Program-made: the position numbers and the translations under genes
The notes under the pieces: model-generated
What the model was told of the DNA's origin: nothing
Seen by the model: the letters and a program-made list of their open reading frames with translations, nothing else
Databases searched by the model: none
Shown here: positions 1 through 6,204 of the stretch, one piece after another
Numbering within the stretch: position 1 is the stretch's first letter
Layout of the letters: each line of letters starts with the position of its first letter
From: Phycisphaerales bacterium
Lineage (GTDB): Bacteria > Planctomycetota > Phycisphaerae > Phycisphaerales > UBA1924
NCBI GenBank assembly: GCA_003511945.1
Contig: DOJA01000050.1
Span: 497-6,779 of the forward strand
Reading direction: 5' to 3'
Length of the DNA: 6,283 bases

Positions 1-2
1 CG

Positions 3-62
3 CCGGGGGGCTCGCCGGGGGGCGCTCCGGGGGGCGCTCCGGGGGGCGCTCCGGGGGGCGCT
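3..62 (+). repeat. 12-bp tandem repeat inside ggt, encoding PGGA units
   Basis: There are four exact copies of CCGGGGGGCGCT (15-26, 27-38, 39-50, 51-62), preceded by one variant copy ending in CTCG (3-14). In the ggt frame they read PGGS then PGGA four times. The unit is a multiple of three, so gain or loss of copies keeps the frame. The repeat stands just before the IDYRERAP motif, where other family members have a short turn after the glycine-rich GGGGF segment. It probably lengthens a surface beta-hairpin tip. More copies may lie left of the window. Confidence 0.9.
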
Positions 63-1508
63 GCCGTGGAGGTGGCCATCGATTACCGCGAGCGCGCGCC
101 GGCGGGCGTGGCGCCGGAACACTTCGAGTCGCTCCCGGCGCACGCCAGCCGGTTCAGCGGGCACGCGGTCGCGGTGCCGGGCACGGTGGCGGGGCTCCTG
201 CACGCGCTGGAGCGCTACGGCACGCTGGGCCGGGAGAAGGTGATGGCCCCGGCGATCCGGCTGGCGCGGGACGGCTGGGACGCGGATGCGCACTTCCGGG
301 ACGCGGCAGCGGAGCTGGCCACGACGCTCGACGAGCGCCCCGACCTCCCCGCGGAGAGCACGGCGTTCCTTCGCCGGACCTACTTCGAGAGCGACGGACG
401 CACCCCCCGGGCACGGATCACGAACCCCGAGCAGGCGTCGGCGCTGGAGTTGATCGCCAAGCAGGGGGTCGGCGCGTTCACGCGCGGCGCGATCGGCGCC
501 GCCATCGTGCGCACGACGGCTTCCGCGGGCGGGGTGCTGACCGGCGATGACCTCGCGTCGTTCGCGCCCAAGGAAGTAGCGCCGCTGGAGGGGTCGTTCC
601 GCGGGCGACGACTGCTGACGATGCCGCTGCCTTCGTCGGGGGGCGTCACGCTGCTGCAGGTCCTGGCGCTCGTTGACCTGATGGGCGAGCGGCCGGCGTC
701 GATGTCGCCCGTGTCCGCGGAGTGGTTCTTCGCGCTGGCGGAGTGTTTCAAGCACGCCTTCGCCGATCGGGCGGCGTTCCTGGCCGACCCGGAGTTCGCG
801 CCCGATCCGACCTGGCGACTGCTGGCGCCCGCGCGCCTGGCGCGGAAGGGCGAGACGCTGAACACCCTGCGCACGCGCCCGGCGGACTTCTACGCCGGGC
901 CGCTCACCGGCGCGCCGGGCGACGCGGGCACGAGCCATGTGAGCGTGGTGGACCGCTCCGGGAACGCCGCCGCATGCACGGAGACGGTCAACCTGTCGTT
1001 CGGGTCGCGCATCGCGGTGGCGGAGTTCGGCTTCGTTCTCAACAACGAGATGGACGATTTCCTGACCCGTCGGGGCGAGCCCAACGCGTTCGGGCTCACG
1101 CAGGCGGAGGCGAACCTGCCCGCGCCGGGCAAGCGCCCGCTGTCGAGCATGACGCCCACCATCGTGCTGGACAAGGGCGGGCGCGTGGAGGGCGTCGTGG
1201 GCGGTTCGGGCGGGCCTCGGATCATTACGGCGGTGGCGCAGGTGCTGCTGAACTGGCTGGTGTTCGGGATGGGCGCCCGCGAGGCGGTGGCTTCCCCTCG
1301 GATCCATCATCAGTGGATGCCCGAGACGCTGCAGATGGAGGACCTGGGCGGGGACCGGAGCGCGGGCGTGCGCTTCGCGCTGGAGGGGCGCGGGCACCGG
1401 GTCGTGCCCTTCGTCGATGAGGGCGTGGTGCAGTTCGTCGTGCGGACGGGCCAGGGGTGGGAGGCGGCCAGCGATCCGCGCAAGGGCGGGCTGCCCGCGG
1501 GAGAGTAG
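3..1508 (+). CDS. ggt: Gamma-glutamyltransferase (glutathione hydrolase), 5'-partial
   Basis: This enzyme cleaves the gamma-glutamyl bond of glutathione and related compounds and transfers the glutamyl group to water or an acceptor; it is normally exported and self-cleaves into two subunits. The frame is open to the left edge, so the gene starts outside. GTG at 66 is in frame but is not the start: about 90-110 residues of large subunit, including the signal peptide, would be missing. Counting that GTG as residue 1, IDYRERAP (5-12) carries the Arg (R8) that binds the substrate carboxylate. The nucleophile is T289 in GTSHVSVVD (codon 930-932), with predicted self-cleavage after G288. N309 (TVNLSFG), E328 and D331 (NNEMDDF), S360-S361 (PLSSM) and SGGPRI (381-386) match known substrate-site residues. 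The lid-loop segment (about 332-350) is also present. Everything needed in the small subunit is there, so an active enzyme is expected. It lies 36 bp before the DUF885 gene, probably in one operon. Confidence 0.95.
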   Translation, partial: PGGSPGGAPGGAPGGAPGGAAVEVAIDYRERAPAGVAPEHFESLPAHASRFSGHAVAVPGTVAGLLHALERYGTLGREKVMAPAIRLARDGWDADAHFRDAAAELATTLDERPDLPAESTAFLRRTYFESDGRTPRARITNPEQASALELIAKQGVGAFTRGAIGAAIVRTTASAGGVLTGDDLASFAPKEVAPLEGSFRGRRLLTMPLPSSGGVTLLQVLALVDLMGERPASMSPVSAEWFFALAECFKHAFADRAAFLADPEFAPDPTWRLLAPARLARKGETLNTLRTRPADFYAGPLTGAPGDAGTSHVSVVDRSGNAAACTETVNLSFGSRIAVAEFGFVLNNEMDDFLTRRGEPNAFGLTQAEANLPAPGKRPLSSMTPTIVLDKGGRVEGVVGGSGGPRIITAVAQVLLNWLVFGMGAREAVASPRIHHQWMPETLQMEDLGGDRSAGVRFALEGRGHRVVPFVDEGVVQFVVRTGQGWEAASDPRKGGLPAGE

Positions 1509-1516
1509 GTTCACAG

Positions 1517-1533
1517 CCGGGCGCTGCGCCCGG
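1517..1533 (+). promoter_or_regulatory. GC-rich hairpin in the ggt-DUF885 intergenic gap
   Basis: CCGGGCG (1517-1523) pairs perfectly with CGCCCGG (1527-1533) around a CTG loop, giving 7 GC pairs. It lies 8 nt after the ggt stop codon and touches the Shine-Dalgarno sequence of the next gene. No T-run follows, so it is not a classical intrinsic terminator. It could tune translation of the downstream gene or stabilise one part of the mRNA. The structure is visible; the role is inferred. Confidence 0.55.
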
Positions 1534-1539
1534 AAGGAG
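1534..1539 (+). promoter_or_regulatory. Strong ribosome binding site AAGGAG
   Basis: AAGGAG lies 5 nt before the ATG at 1545 and fixes the start of the DUF885 gene. The two - strand genes in this window show no comparable motif. Confidence 0.85.
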
Positions 1540-1544
1540 ACGCG

Positions 1545-3344
1545 ATGTTCAAGCGAGCGGCGATGGCGGTGGCGGCGTTGGTGGGGCTGGTGTGCGCCGT
1601 CGGCGCCGCGGCGGCGGGCACGCCCGCGGAGGAGGGCGCGCGCCTGAACATCTTCCTCGAGGCCTGCTTCCAGGAAGCGCTCGACAAGAGCCCGGAGGAG
1701 AAGGCGCGCCTGGGGCTGAAGGAGGACGCCGACGAGTGGGACGACATCTCGGACAGCGCCGCCGCGGAGATGCAGCTCATGCGGATCCGCCATCTGAACG
1801 CGCTCAAGGCCCGGTTCGACCCGGCGCGCCTCCAGGGGCAGGACCGGATGTCCTACCGCCTGTTCGAGTACGCCACGGAGCGGGACATCGACGCGTTCCG
1901 CTGGCGGTACCACACCTACCCCGTCAACCAGATGTACGGCGTTCACAACAATGTGCCGGCGTTTCTCATCAACCACCACGAGGTCGCCACCGTCGGGGAC
2001 GCCGAGAACTACATCAAGCGCCTGGAGGGCGTGCCCGCGCTGTTCGAGGCGCTGAAGGAGAACCTGCGGACGCGCCAGTCGATGGGCATCATGCCGCCGC
2101 GGTTCGTGTTCGAGCACGCGATCAACGCCTGCGAGCGGATCGTGTCCGGCGCGCCGTTCGATGCGAGCGGGCGTGACTCGACCATCCTGGAGGACTTCCG
2201 GACGAAGGTCGGCGCGCTGGGGGAGGCCGACCGGGCCGGGCTGATCGCCCGTGCCGAGGGCGCGCTGAAGGAGCGGGTGCGCCCGGCCTACGAGGGGCTC
2301 ATCGCGCTCCTGCGGGAGCAGCAGGCGCAGGCCACCGACGACGCGGGGGCGTGGAAGCTGCCCGACGGGAGGGCCTTCTACGCGAGCGCTGTGCAGCGCA
2401 CCACCACGACGGACCTGACCCCCGAGCAGGTCCACGAGATGGGGCTTCGCGAGGTCGCCCGCATCCACGCGGAGATGACGGAGATCATGAAGAAGACCGG
2501 CTTCTCCGGCTCGCTGGCCGACTTCTTCGAGCACACGCGCAGCGACCCGAAGTTCTTCTACCCCAACAACTCACGCGGGCGGGGCGAGTACCTGGAGGAG
2601 GCGATGCGCCTGACCGACGAGATGCGCTCGCGCCTGGACCAGTTCTTCATCACCAAGCCCAAGGCGGACATGGTGGTCCGCCCGGTCGAGCCCTTCCGCG
2701 AGAAGTCCGCGGGCAAGGCCTTCTACAACGCGGGCTCGCCCGACGGCTCGCGCCCGGGGGTTTACTATGTGAACCTCTACAACACGATGGACATGCCCCG
2801 CTACCAGATGGAGGCGCTCGCCTTCCACGAGGGCATCCCCGGGCACCACATGCAGATCTCCATCGCGCAGGAGCTGGAGGCGCTGCCCCGCTTCCGGCGG
2901 TTCGACGGCTACACCGCGTACAGCGAGGGCTGGGCGCTCTACACCGAGGTCCTGGCGAAGGAGATGGGCTTCTACACCGACCCGTACTCAGACTTCGGGC
3001 GCCTGGCGATGGAGCTGTGGCGGGCCTGCCGCCTGGTGGTGGACACCGGGCTGCACGACAAGCAGTGGACGCGGGAGCAGGCGATCGACTACTTGATGAA
3101 GAACACCCCCAACCCCAAGGGCGACTGCACGCGGGCGATCGAGCGGTACATCGTGCTGCCCGGGCAGGCGACGGCGTACACGGTGGGTCGGAACACGATC
3201 ATGGCTTTGCGCGACCGGGCGAAGCGGGCGCTGGGGCCGAAGTTCGACATCCGGCGCTTCCACGAGGTGGTGCTGACCAGCGGCGCCGTCCCGCTGGATG
3301 TGCTGGAGGAGATGGTGGAGGAGATGATCCGCTCAGGGAGCTGA
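1545..3344 (+). CDS. Secreted DUF885-family protein, putative zinc metallopeptidase
   Basis: This 599-residue protein belongs to the DUF885 (PF05960) family, predicted metallopeptidases for which I know no well-defined substrate. Residues 1-25 look like a signal peptide: FKR, then a hydrophobic Ala/Val/Leu stretch, with cleavage likely near AAAAG-TPA, so export to the periplasm or beyond is expected. The family signature HEGIPGHHMQ (428-437) offers His428, Glu429 and His434/435 as metal ligands and catalytic base; this is a spaced variant, not the plain HExxH motif. YSEGWALYTE (459-468) supplies the likely third ligand, Glu461. The C-terminal family block PGQATAYTVGR (539-549) is followed by FHEVVLTSGAVPLDVLEE (562-579). 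The length is normal for the family and the gene looks intact. It follows ggt on the same strand and may work with it in degrading small peptides, an inference from position only. Its 3' end overlaps the opposing serine hydrolase gene by 12 bp. Confidence 0.9.
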   Translation: MFKRAAMAVAALVGLVCAVGAAAAGTPAEEGARLNIFLEACFQEALDKSPEEKARLGLKEDADEWDDISDSAAAEMQLMRIRHLNALKARFDPARLQGQDRMSYRLFEYATERDIDAFRWRYHTYPVNQMYGVHNNVPAFLINHHEVATVGDAENYIKRLEGVPALFEALKENLRTRQSMGIMPPRFVFEHAINACERIVSGAPFDASGRDSTILEDFRTKVGALGEADRAGLIARAEGALKERVRPAYEGLIALLREQQAQATDDAGAWKLPDGRAFYASAVQRTTTTDLTPEQVHEMGLREVARIHAEMTEIMKKTGFSGSLADFFEHTRSDPKFFYPNNSRGRGEYLEEAMRLTDEMRSRLDQFFITKPKADMVVRPVEPFREKSAGKAFYNAGSPDGSRPGVYYVNLYNTMDMPRYQMEALAFHEGIPGHHMQISIAQELEALPRFRRFDGYTAYSEGWALYTEVLAKEMGFYTDPYSDFGRLAMELWRACRLVVDTGLHDKQWTREQAIDYLMKNTPNPKGDCTRAIERYIVLPGQATAYTVGRNTIMALRDRAKRALGPKFDIRRFHEVVLTSGAVPLDVLEEMVEEMIRSGS

Positions 3345-4658
3345 CGCCGGCGCGGCCTTGGGCAATCGCGTGGTGCTTGATCCACTCCGGCGTTCGACAG
3401 CGATCACCGCGCCCGTCTCGTCGCGAACGAAGGCGAGTTCGCAGTGCATCCCTTGATGCCAGAAGCGGTCCTCCCCGATCGGCAGGACGACGGAGTCGGC
3501 GTACCACAGCTCGCCGCCCAGGATGCGGACCTCATTCGTCGCTCCCGGTCTGGATTCATAGGCCCCGACATACTCATTGAGCGCCTCCAGAGGCGGGGTC
3601 GGGACCGTGTCGGGGTGCACGACAGGCGTGGGCTGCTCCCCGCGGCAGATCGCGGCGAGGGCATCACGCATCGCCGTGGAGCACTCGCCCCACGAGTTCC
3701 CCGCCCAGATACAGGTCAGGTCGTCCTCGGGGTGAACATCGAGAAAGGCGAACCAGCCGTTGGATGCGCCCGTCCACCCGACGCGTCCCTCACGAGCCAG
3801 CTGGTCGAAGCGAACCTCCAACGCCCCAGTCCGAAGCGCCTGGACGAACTTCAACAGGTCCGCTGGGGTGGATACGACCGAGCCGGCCCCGGACAGATAC
3901 GACAGATCCTTCTTCGGCGCCGGCCACAGCTCGCCCCGCCCGGGCACATAGCTCTGGGCCATGCCGGGGACTTCGCGCCCGGGCGAGGGCTCAAGGGAGT
4001 CGTTCATGCCGGCGGGCTCGAAGATGAACTCGCGCAGCAGTTCGGCGTAAGACCTCCCGGAGGCGAGCTCGAGGCAGCGGACGAGCACGGTGTACCCGGC
4101 GCTGCTGTACGAAGAAGCGGTGCCGGGTTCGAACAGGAGGGAGTGGCCCGCGGCCCGATCGACGACATCCTGCGAGGAGAGCGGGAGGGCTTCGTCCCCG
4201 CTTGAAGTCACACGATGGCGGATCCCGGCGCGGTGCCGAGCGAGGTGGGCGAGCGTGATCTCGTTGCCGCGAGGGAAGTCGGGCAGCCACTTCGATACCG
4301 GGTCATCCGGGCTGATGACCCCGGCTCCGATCAGCCGCGCCATGACGATGCTGGTCATGATCTTGGTGATCGAGGCGATGCCCATCCGTGTGCCGGTGGT
4401 GTTGGGCACGCCGAGACCGAGGTGCGCCATGGCGTACGCGCGGTGCAGGATGATCTCGTCGCCGCGAGCGATCAGCAGCACGCCCGAGAGCCGGTTGGCG
4501 CTGTCAAAGTGGGACTGGAATTCATCGATCCGACGAGCGATCTCGTCGCCCGAGGCAGCGGGGGGCGGGCTCACTTGTTCTGACTGCCCGGCCGCGCCGG
4601 TCACGAGACCGCCGAAGAGTAGAAACGCCAAGCCGAGCGAAGCGAAGAGGTGTTTCAT
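3333..4658 (-). CDS. Exported serine hydrolase, beta-lactamase / PBP-like family (PF00144)
   Basis: This 441-residue protein has the fold signature of class C beta-lactamases, DD-peptidases and related esterases. Residues 1-24 form a signal peptide (MKH, hydrophobic core, cleavage near GAAG-QSE), and a low-complexity SPPPAAS linker follows. The nucleophile motif SxxK is SITK (Ser96, Lys99; Ser codon 4371-4373). The second motif is YSS (184-186) where YxN is usual. The third is WTG (295-297) where HTG or KTG is usual. LARHRAGI (139-146) matches the conserved LLxHxSGI block, and AGSVVSTPADLLKF (258-271) matches the GGLxST..DLxKF block. The stretch between that block and WTG is only about 23 residues, which seems short. 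Residues from about 357 to the end resemble the small beta-rich C-terminal domain attached to many of these hydrolases. The substrate cannot be told from sequence: peptidoglycan peptides, D-amino-acid peptides or esters are possible, and a true beta-lactamase is less likely. Both ends look intact. Confidence 0.88.
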   Translation of the reverse strand: MKHLFASLGLAFLLFGGLVTGAAGQSEQVSPPPAASGDEIARRIDEFQSHFDSANRLSGVLLIARGDEIILHRAYAMAHLGLGVPNTTGTRMGIASITKIMTSIVMARLIGAGVISPDDPVSKWLPDFPRGNEITLAHLARHRAGIRHRVTSSGDEALPLSSQDVVDRAAGHSLLFEPGTASSYSSAGYTVLVRCLELASGRSYAELLREFIFEPAGMNDSLEPSPGREVPGMAQSYVPGRGELWPAPKKDLSYLSGAGSVVSTPADLLKFVQALRTGALEVRFDQLAREGRVGWTGASNGWFAFLDVHPEDDLTCIWAGNSWGECSTAMRDALAAICRGEQPTPVVHPDTVPTPPLEALNEYVGAYESRPGATNEVRILGGELWYADSVVLPIGEDRFWHQGMHCELAFVRDETGAVIAVERRSGSSTTRLPKAAPASAP

Positions 4659-4665
4659 GGCATAA

Positions 4666-4681
4666 AACTACAAATATAGTA
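4666..4681 (-). promoter_or_regulatory. BlaI/MecI-like operator dyad before the serine hydrolase gene
   Basis: The - strand reads TACTATATTTGTAGTT. This is close to the dyad TACTACA-nn-TGTAGTA built around the TACAnnTGTA core bound by BlaI/MecI/CopY-type repressors, with 12 of the 14 fixed positions matching. The mismatches are one C-to-T in the left core and the last base. It covers the candidate -10 element and sits 7 bp from the start codon, a natural place for a repressor, and it precedes a beta-lactamase-like gene. No blaI or blaR gene is in the window. Confidence 0.35.
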
Positions 4682-4695
4682 GAACCGCGTTGCAA
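4667..4695 (-). promoter_or_regulatory. Candidate sigma70-type promoter of the serine hydrolase gene
   Basis: On the - strand, TTGCAA (4695-4690) and TGTAGT (4672-4667) stand 17 nt apart, each with 4 of 6 bases of the -35 and -10 consensus. The region is clearly AT-rich against its surroundings. A start 6-8 nt downstream would fall at or next to the ATG at 4658, so the mRNA would be leaderless or nearly so. This fits the lack of a Shine-Dalgarno sequence. The assignment rests on weak consensus matches. Confidence 0.35.
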
Positions 4696-4759
4696 AGACT
4701 CCGTCCCCTCGGTTGAAATCGCATTGACCATGGAACAGGAGTTGCGCGCCGCCCGGCCG

Positions 4760-5893
4760 TCACCCCGCCGCGCCGACCAGGTCGGCGTTGGTGGCATAGC
4801 GGTTCATGGCCGCCAGCAACTGCTCGATCTGCTGGGGCGGGGGCATGGCCAGCAGCCGCCGGCGGAGGGCGGTGACGGTCTTGAGCTCCTGGTCGCTCAT
4901 CAGCAGGTGCTCTTTGCGCGTGCCGCTGGCGGCGAGGTTGATCGCGGGGAACAGTCGGCGCTCGCTGATCTTGCGGTCGAGGATCAGCTCCATGTTCCCC
5001 GTGCCCTTGAACTCCTCGAAGATGACCTGGTCCGCCGCCGAGCCGGTGTCGACGAGGCAGGAGGCGATGACGGTGAGCGACCCGCCGCCCTCGGTGTTGC
5101 GGGCGGCGCCGAAGATCTGCTTGGGCACCGCCAGCGCTCGGCTGTCGAGCCCGCCGGTCATGGTGCGCCCGCTGTTCGCGTGGCGCCGGCTCTGGTTGAA
5201 CGCGCGCCCGAGGCGGGTGAGCGAGTCCAGCAGCACCACGACATGCTTGCCCGCCTCGACCATGCGCTTGCAGCGTTCAAGGACCATCAGCGAGACGGCG
5301 ATGTGTCGCTCGGGGTCCTGGTCGTTGCTGGAGGCGAAGACCTTGGCCGGCACGCCGCGCCGGAACTCGGTGACTTCCTCGGGACGCTCGTCGACCAGCA
5401 GGGCGAAGAGCTCGACCTCCGGGTGGTTCATGTGCAGCCCGGTGGCGATGTCCTTGAGGATGGTGGTCTTGCCCGCCTTGGGCGGGGAAACGATCAGTCC
5501 GCGCTGGCCGCGTCCGATGGGGCAGAAGAGGTCGATGAGGCGGCAGGACACGGGGCAGCCCCGGTGTTCGAGCGACAGACGCGGGCGCGGGTCGACGGAG
5601 ACGAGCTGGTCGAAGGGCATCCGCTCGGCGAAGGCCTTGGGGGCGAGTCCTTCGATGGCGAGGACCTGTTCGACGACGGGACGGGCGGGGCCTCGCCCCC
5701 CGCCGTGGCGGCGGTTGGGGCGCCGATCGACGACCTCGACGGTGACCTCGGCGCCGTGGCGCAGGGGGTAGCGGTCCCCCAGGTTGAGGGGAACGAAGGG
5801 GTCGCTGGCGCTCTCGACGAGGGTGTCGGACAACTGCCGAACCCGACCGTCGATGCGCTGCGGCCAATCGAGAATGCCGGTCAGCGTCGTCAT
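4760..5893 (-). CDS. rho: Transcription termination factor Rho, short form with divergent RNA-binding domain
   Basis: Rho is a hexameric ATP-driven RNA translocase that ends transcription. I place the start at ATG 5893 (377 residues). The frame extends to a TTG at 5995, but that codon lies between the -35 and -10 elements of the likely promoter, and no other start codon lies between. The motor core is complete: PIGRGQRGLIV (125-135), Walker A PPKAGKT (137-143), catalytic glutamate region DERPEEV (168-174), Walker B VVVLLDS (218-224), Q-loop SGRTMTGG (241-248), R-loop around DTGSAADQVIFEEFKGTGN (282-300) and the arginine finger in GTRKE (R326). The N-terminal helical domain is absent. The OB-fold region (about 6-80) lacks the GFGFL-type aromatic motif and instead has a basic Gly/Arg stretch (57-71). 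E. coli Rho has 419 residues. No ribosome binding site is visible. The serine hydrolase gene follows 101 bp downstream on the same strand with no clear intrinsic terminator between. Confidence 0.93.
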   Translation of the reverse strand: MTTLTGILDWPQRIDGRVRQLSDTLVESASDPFVPLNLGDRYPLRHGAEVTVEVVDRRPNRRHGGGRGPARPVVEQVLAIEGLAPKAFAERMPFDQLVSVDPRPRLSLEHRGCPVSCRLIDLFCPIGRGQRGLIVSPPKAGKTTILKDIATGLHMNHPEVELFALLVDERPEEVTEFRRGVPAKVFASSNDQDPERHIAVSLMVLERCKRMVEAGKHVVVLLDSLTRLGRAFNQSRRHANSGRTMTGGLDSRALAVPKQIFGAARNTEGGGSLTVIASCLVDTGSAADQVIFEEFKGTGNMELILDRKISERRLFPAINLAASGTRKEHLLMSDQELKTVTALRRRLLAMPPPQQIEQLLAAMNRYATNADLVGAAG

Positions 5894-5917
5894 GAAGTCG
5901 CGTTGACGCGTGCTCGC

Positions 5918-5957
5918 CCGGGATCGGCGCGGCTCTCTCTTGACGCCGCGTGCCCGG
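5918..5957 (-). promoter_or_regulatory. Stem-loop in the rho leader
   Basis: In the - strand RNA, CGCGGC (5950-5945) pairs with GCCGCG (5933-5928) around an 11-nt loop rich in GA (5944-5934). An outer stem CCGGG (5957-5953) pairs with CCCGG (5922-5918) across a 2 x 5 internal loop. The structure ends 24 nt before the ATG. rho genes in other bacteria are known to control their own expression through termination in the leader. That this hairpin does so is inference, and some GC-rich pairing is expected by chance. Confidence 0.4.
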
Positions 5958-5985
5958 AAGTGCCCCGTGGGACGAGTACTCTGAC

Positions 5986-6014
5986 AGTAGACCAATGGCG
6001 GGCGCGAAAGTCAA
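5986..6014 (-). promoter_or_regulatory. Candidate sigma70-type promoter of rho
   Basis: On the - strand, TTGACT (6014-6009, 5 of 6 consensus) and TCTACT (5991-5986, 4 of 6) are separated by exactly 17 nt. Transcription would begin near 5979, in the palindrome GAGTACTC (5974-5981), giving a leader of about 86 nt to the ATG at 5893. An imperfect dyad, TACT-GTCAG-AGTA (5989-5977), overlaps the -10 and could be an operator. Confidence 0.5.
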
Positions 6015-6109
6015 GCAAACTCCGGGCCGGAGTGCGCGCGCCCGGTGGGATCGTCGGCACAGCCGGACCCCCAACTTGAGCCGCTCCCCCGGCGCCCCCC
6101 TCAGTGCTC

Positions 6110-6189
6110 CTCACAGAATGACCTCCTTCTCCTCGGTGGGACGGGCGGCCCGCCCATCACTCCCGACCCTCTTGGAGTCATTCTGTGAG
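6110..6189. repeat. Palindromic intergenic element, copy 1
   Basis: This 80-bp element is bounded by perfect 13-bp inverted repeats, CTCACAGAATGAC (6110-6122) and GTCATTCTGTGAG (6177-6189). Inside is a hairpin at 6140-6158, stem GACGGGCG against CGCCCATC around GCC, with one C-A mismatch. Pyrimidine-rich stretches on the + strand flank the inner hairpin. No gene is encoded. The design resembles a REP-like or MITE-like non-autonomous repeat. I see no target-site duplication and no T-run typical of an intrinsic terminator. Confidence 0.85.
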
Positions 6190-6204
6190 CGGTTCTAAGA
6201 GCGT

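Noticed and set aside
380..1225. Open frames on the - strand across ggt
   Set aside because: They are antisense to a conserved enzyme with all its motifs, have Arg/Ala/Pro/Ser-rich composition and no ribosome binding site or domain.
2351..3580. 409-codon + strand frame overlapping the DUF885 gene
   Set aside because: Its translation is low-complexity Arg/Gly/Ala-rich sequence, produced by a GC-rich gene read in the wrong frame.
4655..4663. Minimal upstream frame ATG-CCA-TGA overlapping the serine hydrolase start codon
   Set aside because: It has only two codons, no ribosome binding site, and would lie outside or at the very end of the predicted leaderless transcript. It may be chance.
4663..4759. 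Intrinsic terminator after rho
   Set aside because: No GC-rich hairpin followed by a T-run on the - strand could be found in the gap.
5894..5995. 34-residue N-terminal extension of Rho from TTG 5995
   Set aside because: The TTG lies between the predicted -35 and -10 elements, there is no ribosome binding site, and the added Arg-rich residues match no Rho domain.
4724..6079. 451-codon open frame on the + strand opposite rho
   Set aside because: It is a complete shadow of rho in a GC-rich region. Its translation has no recognisable domain, whereas the other strand encodes an unmistakable Rho.
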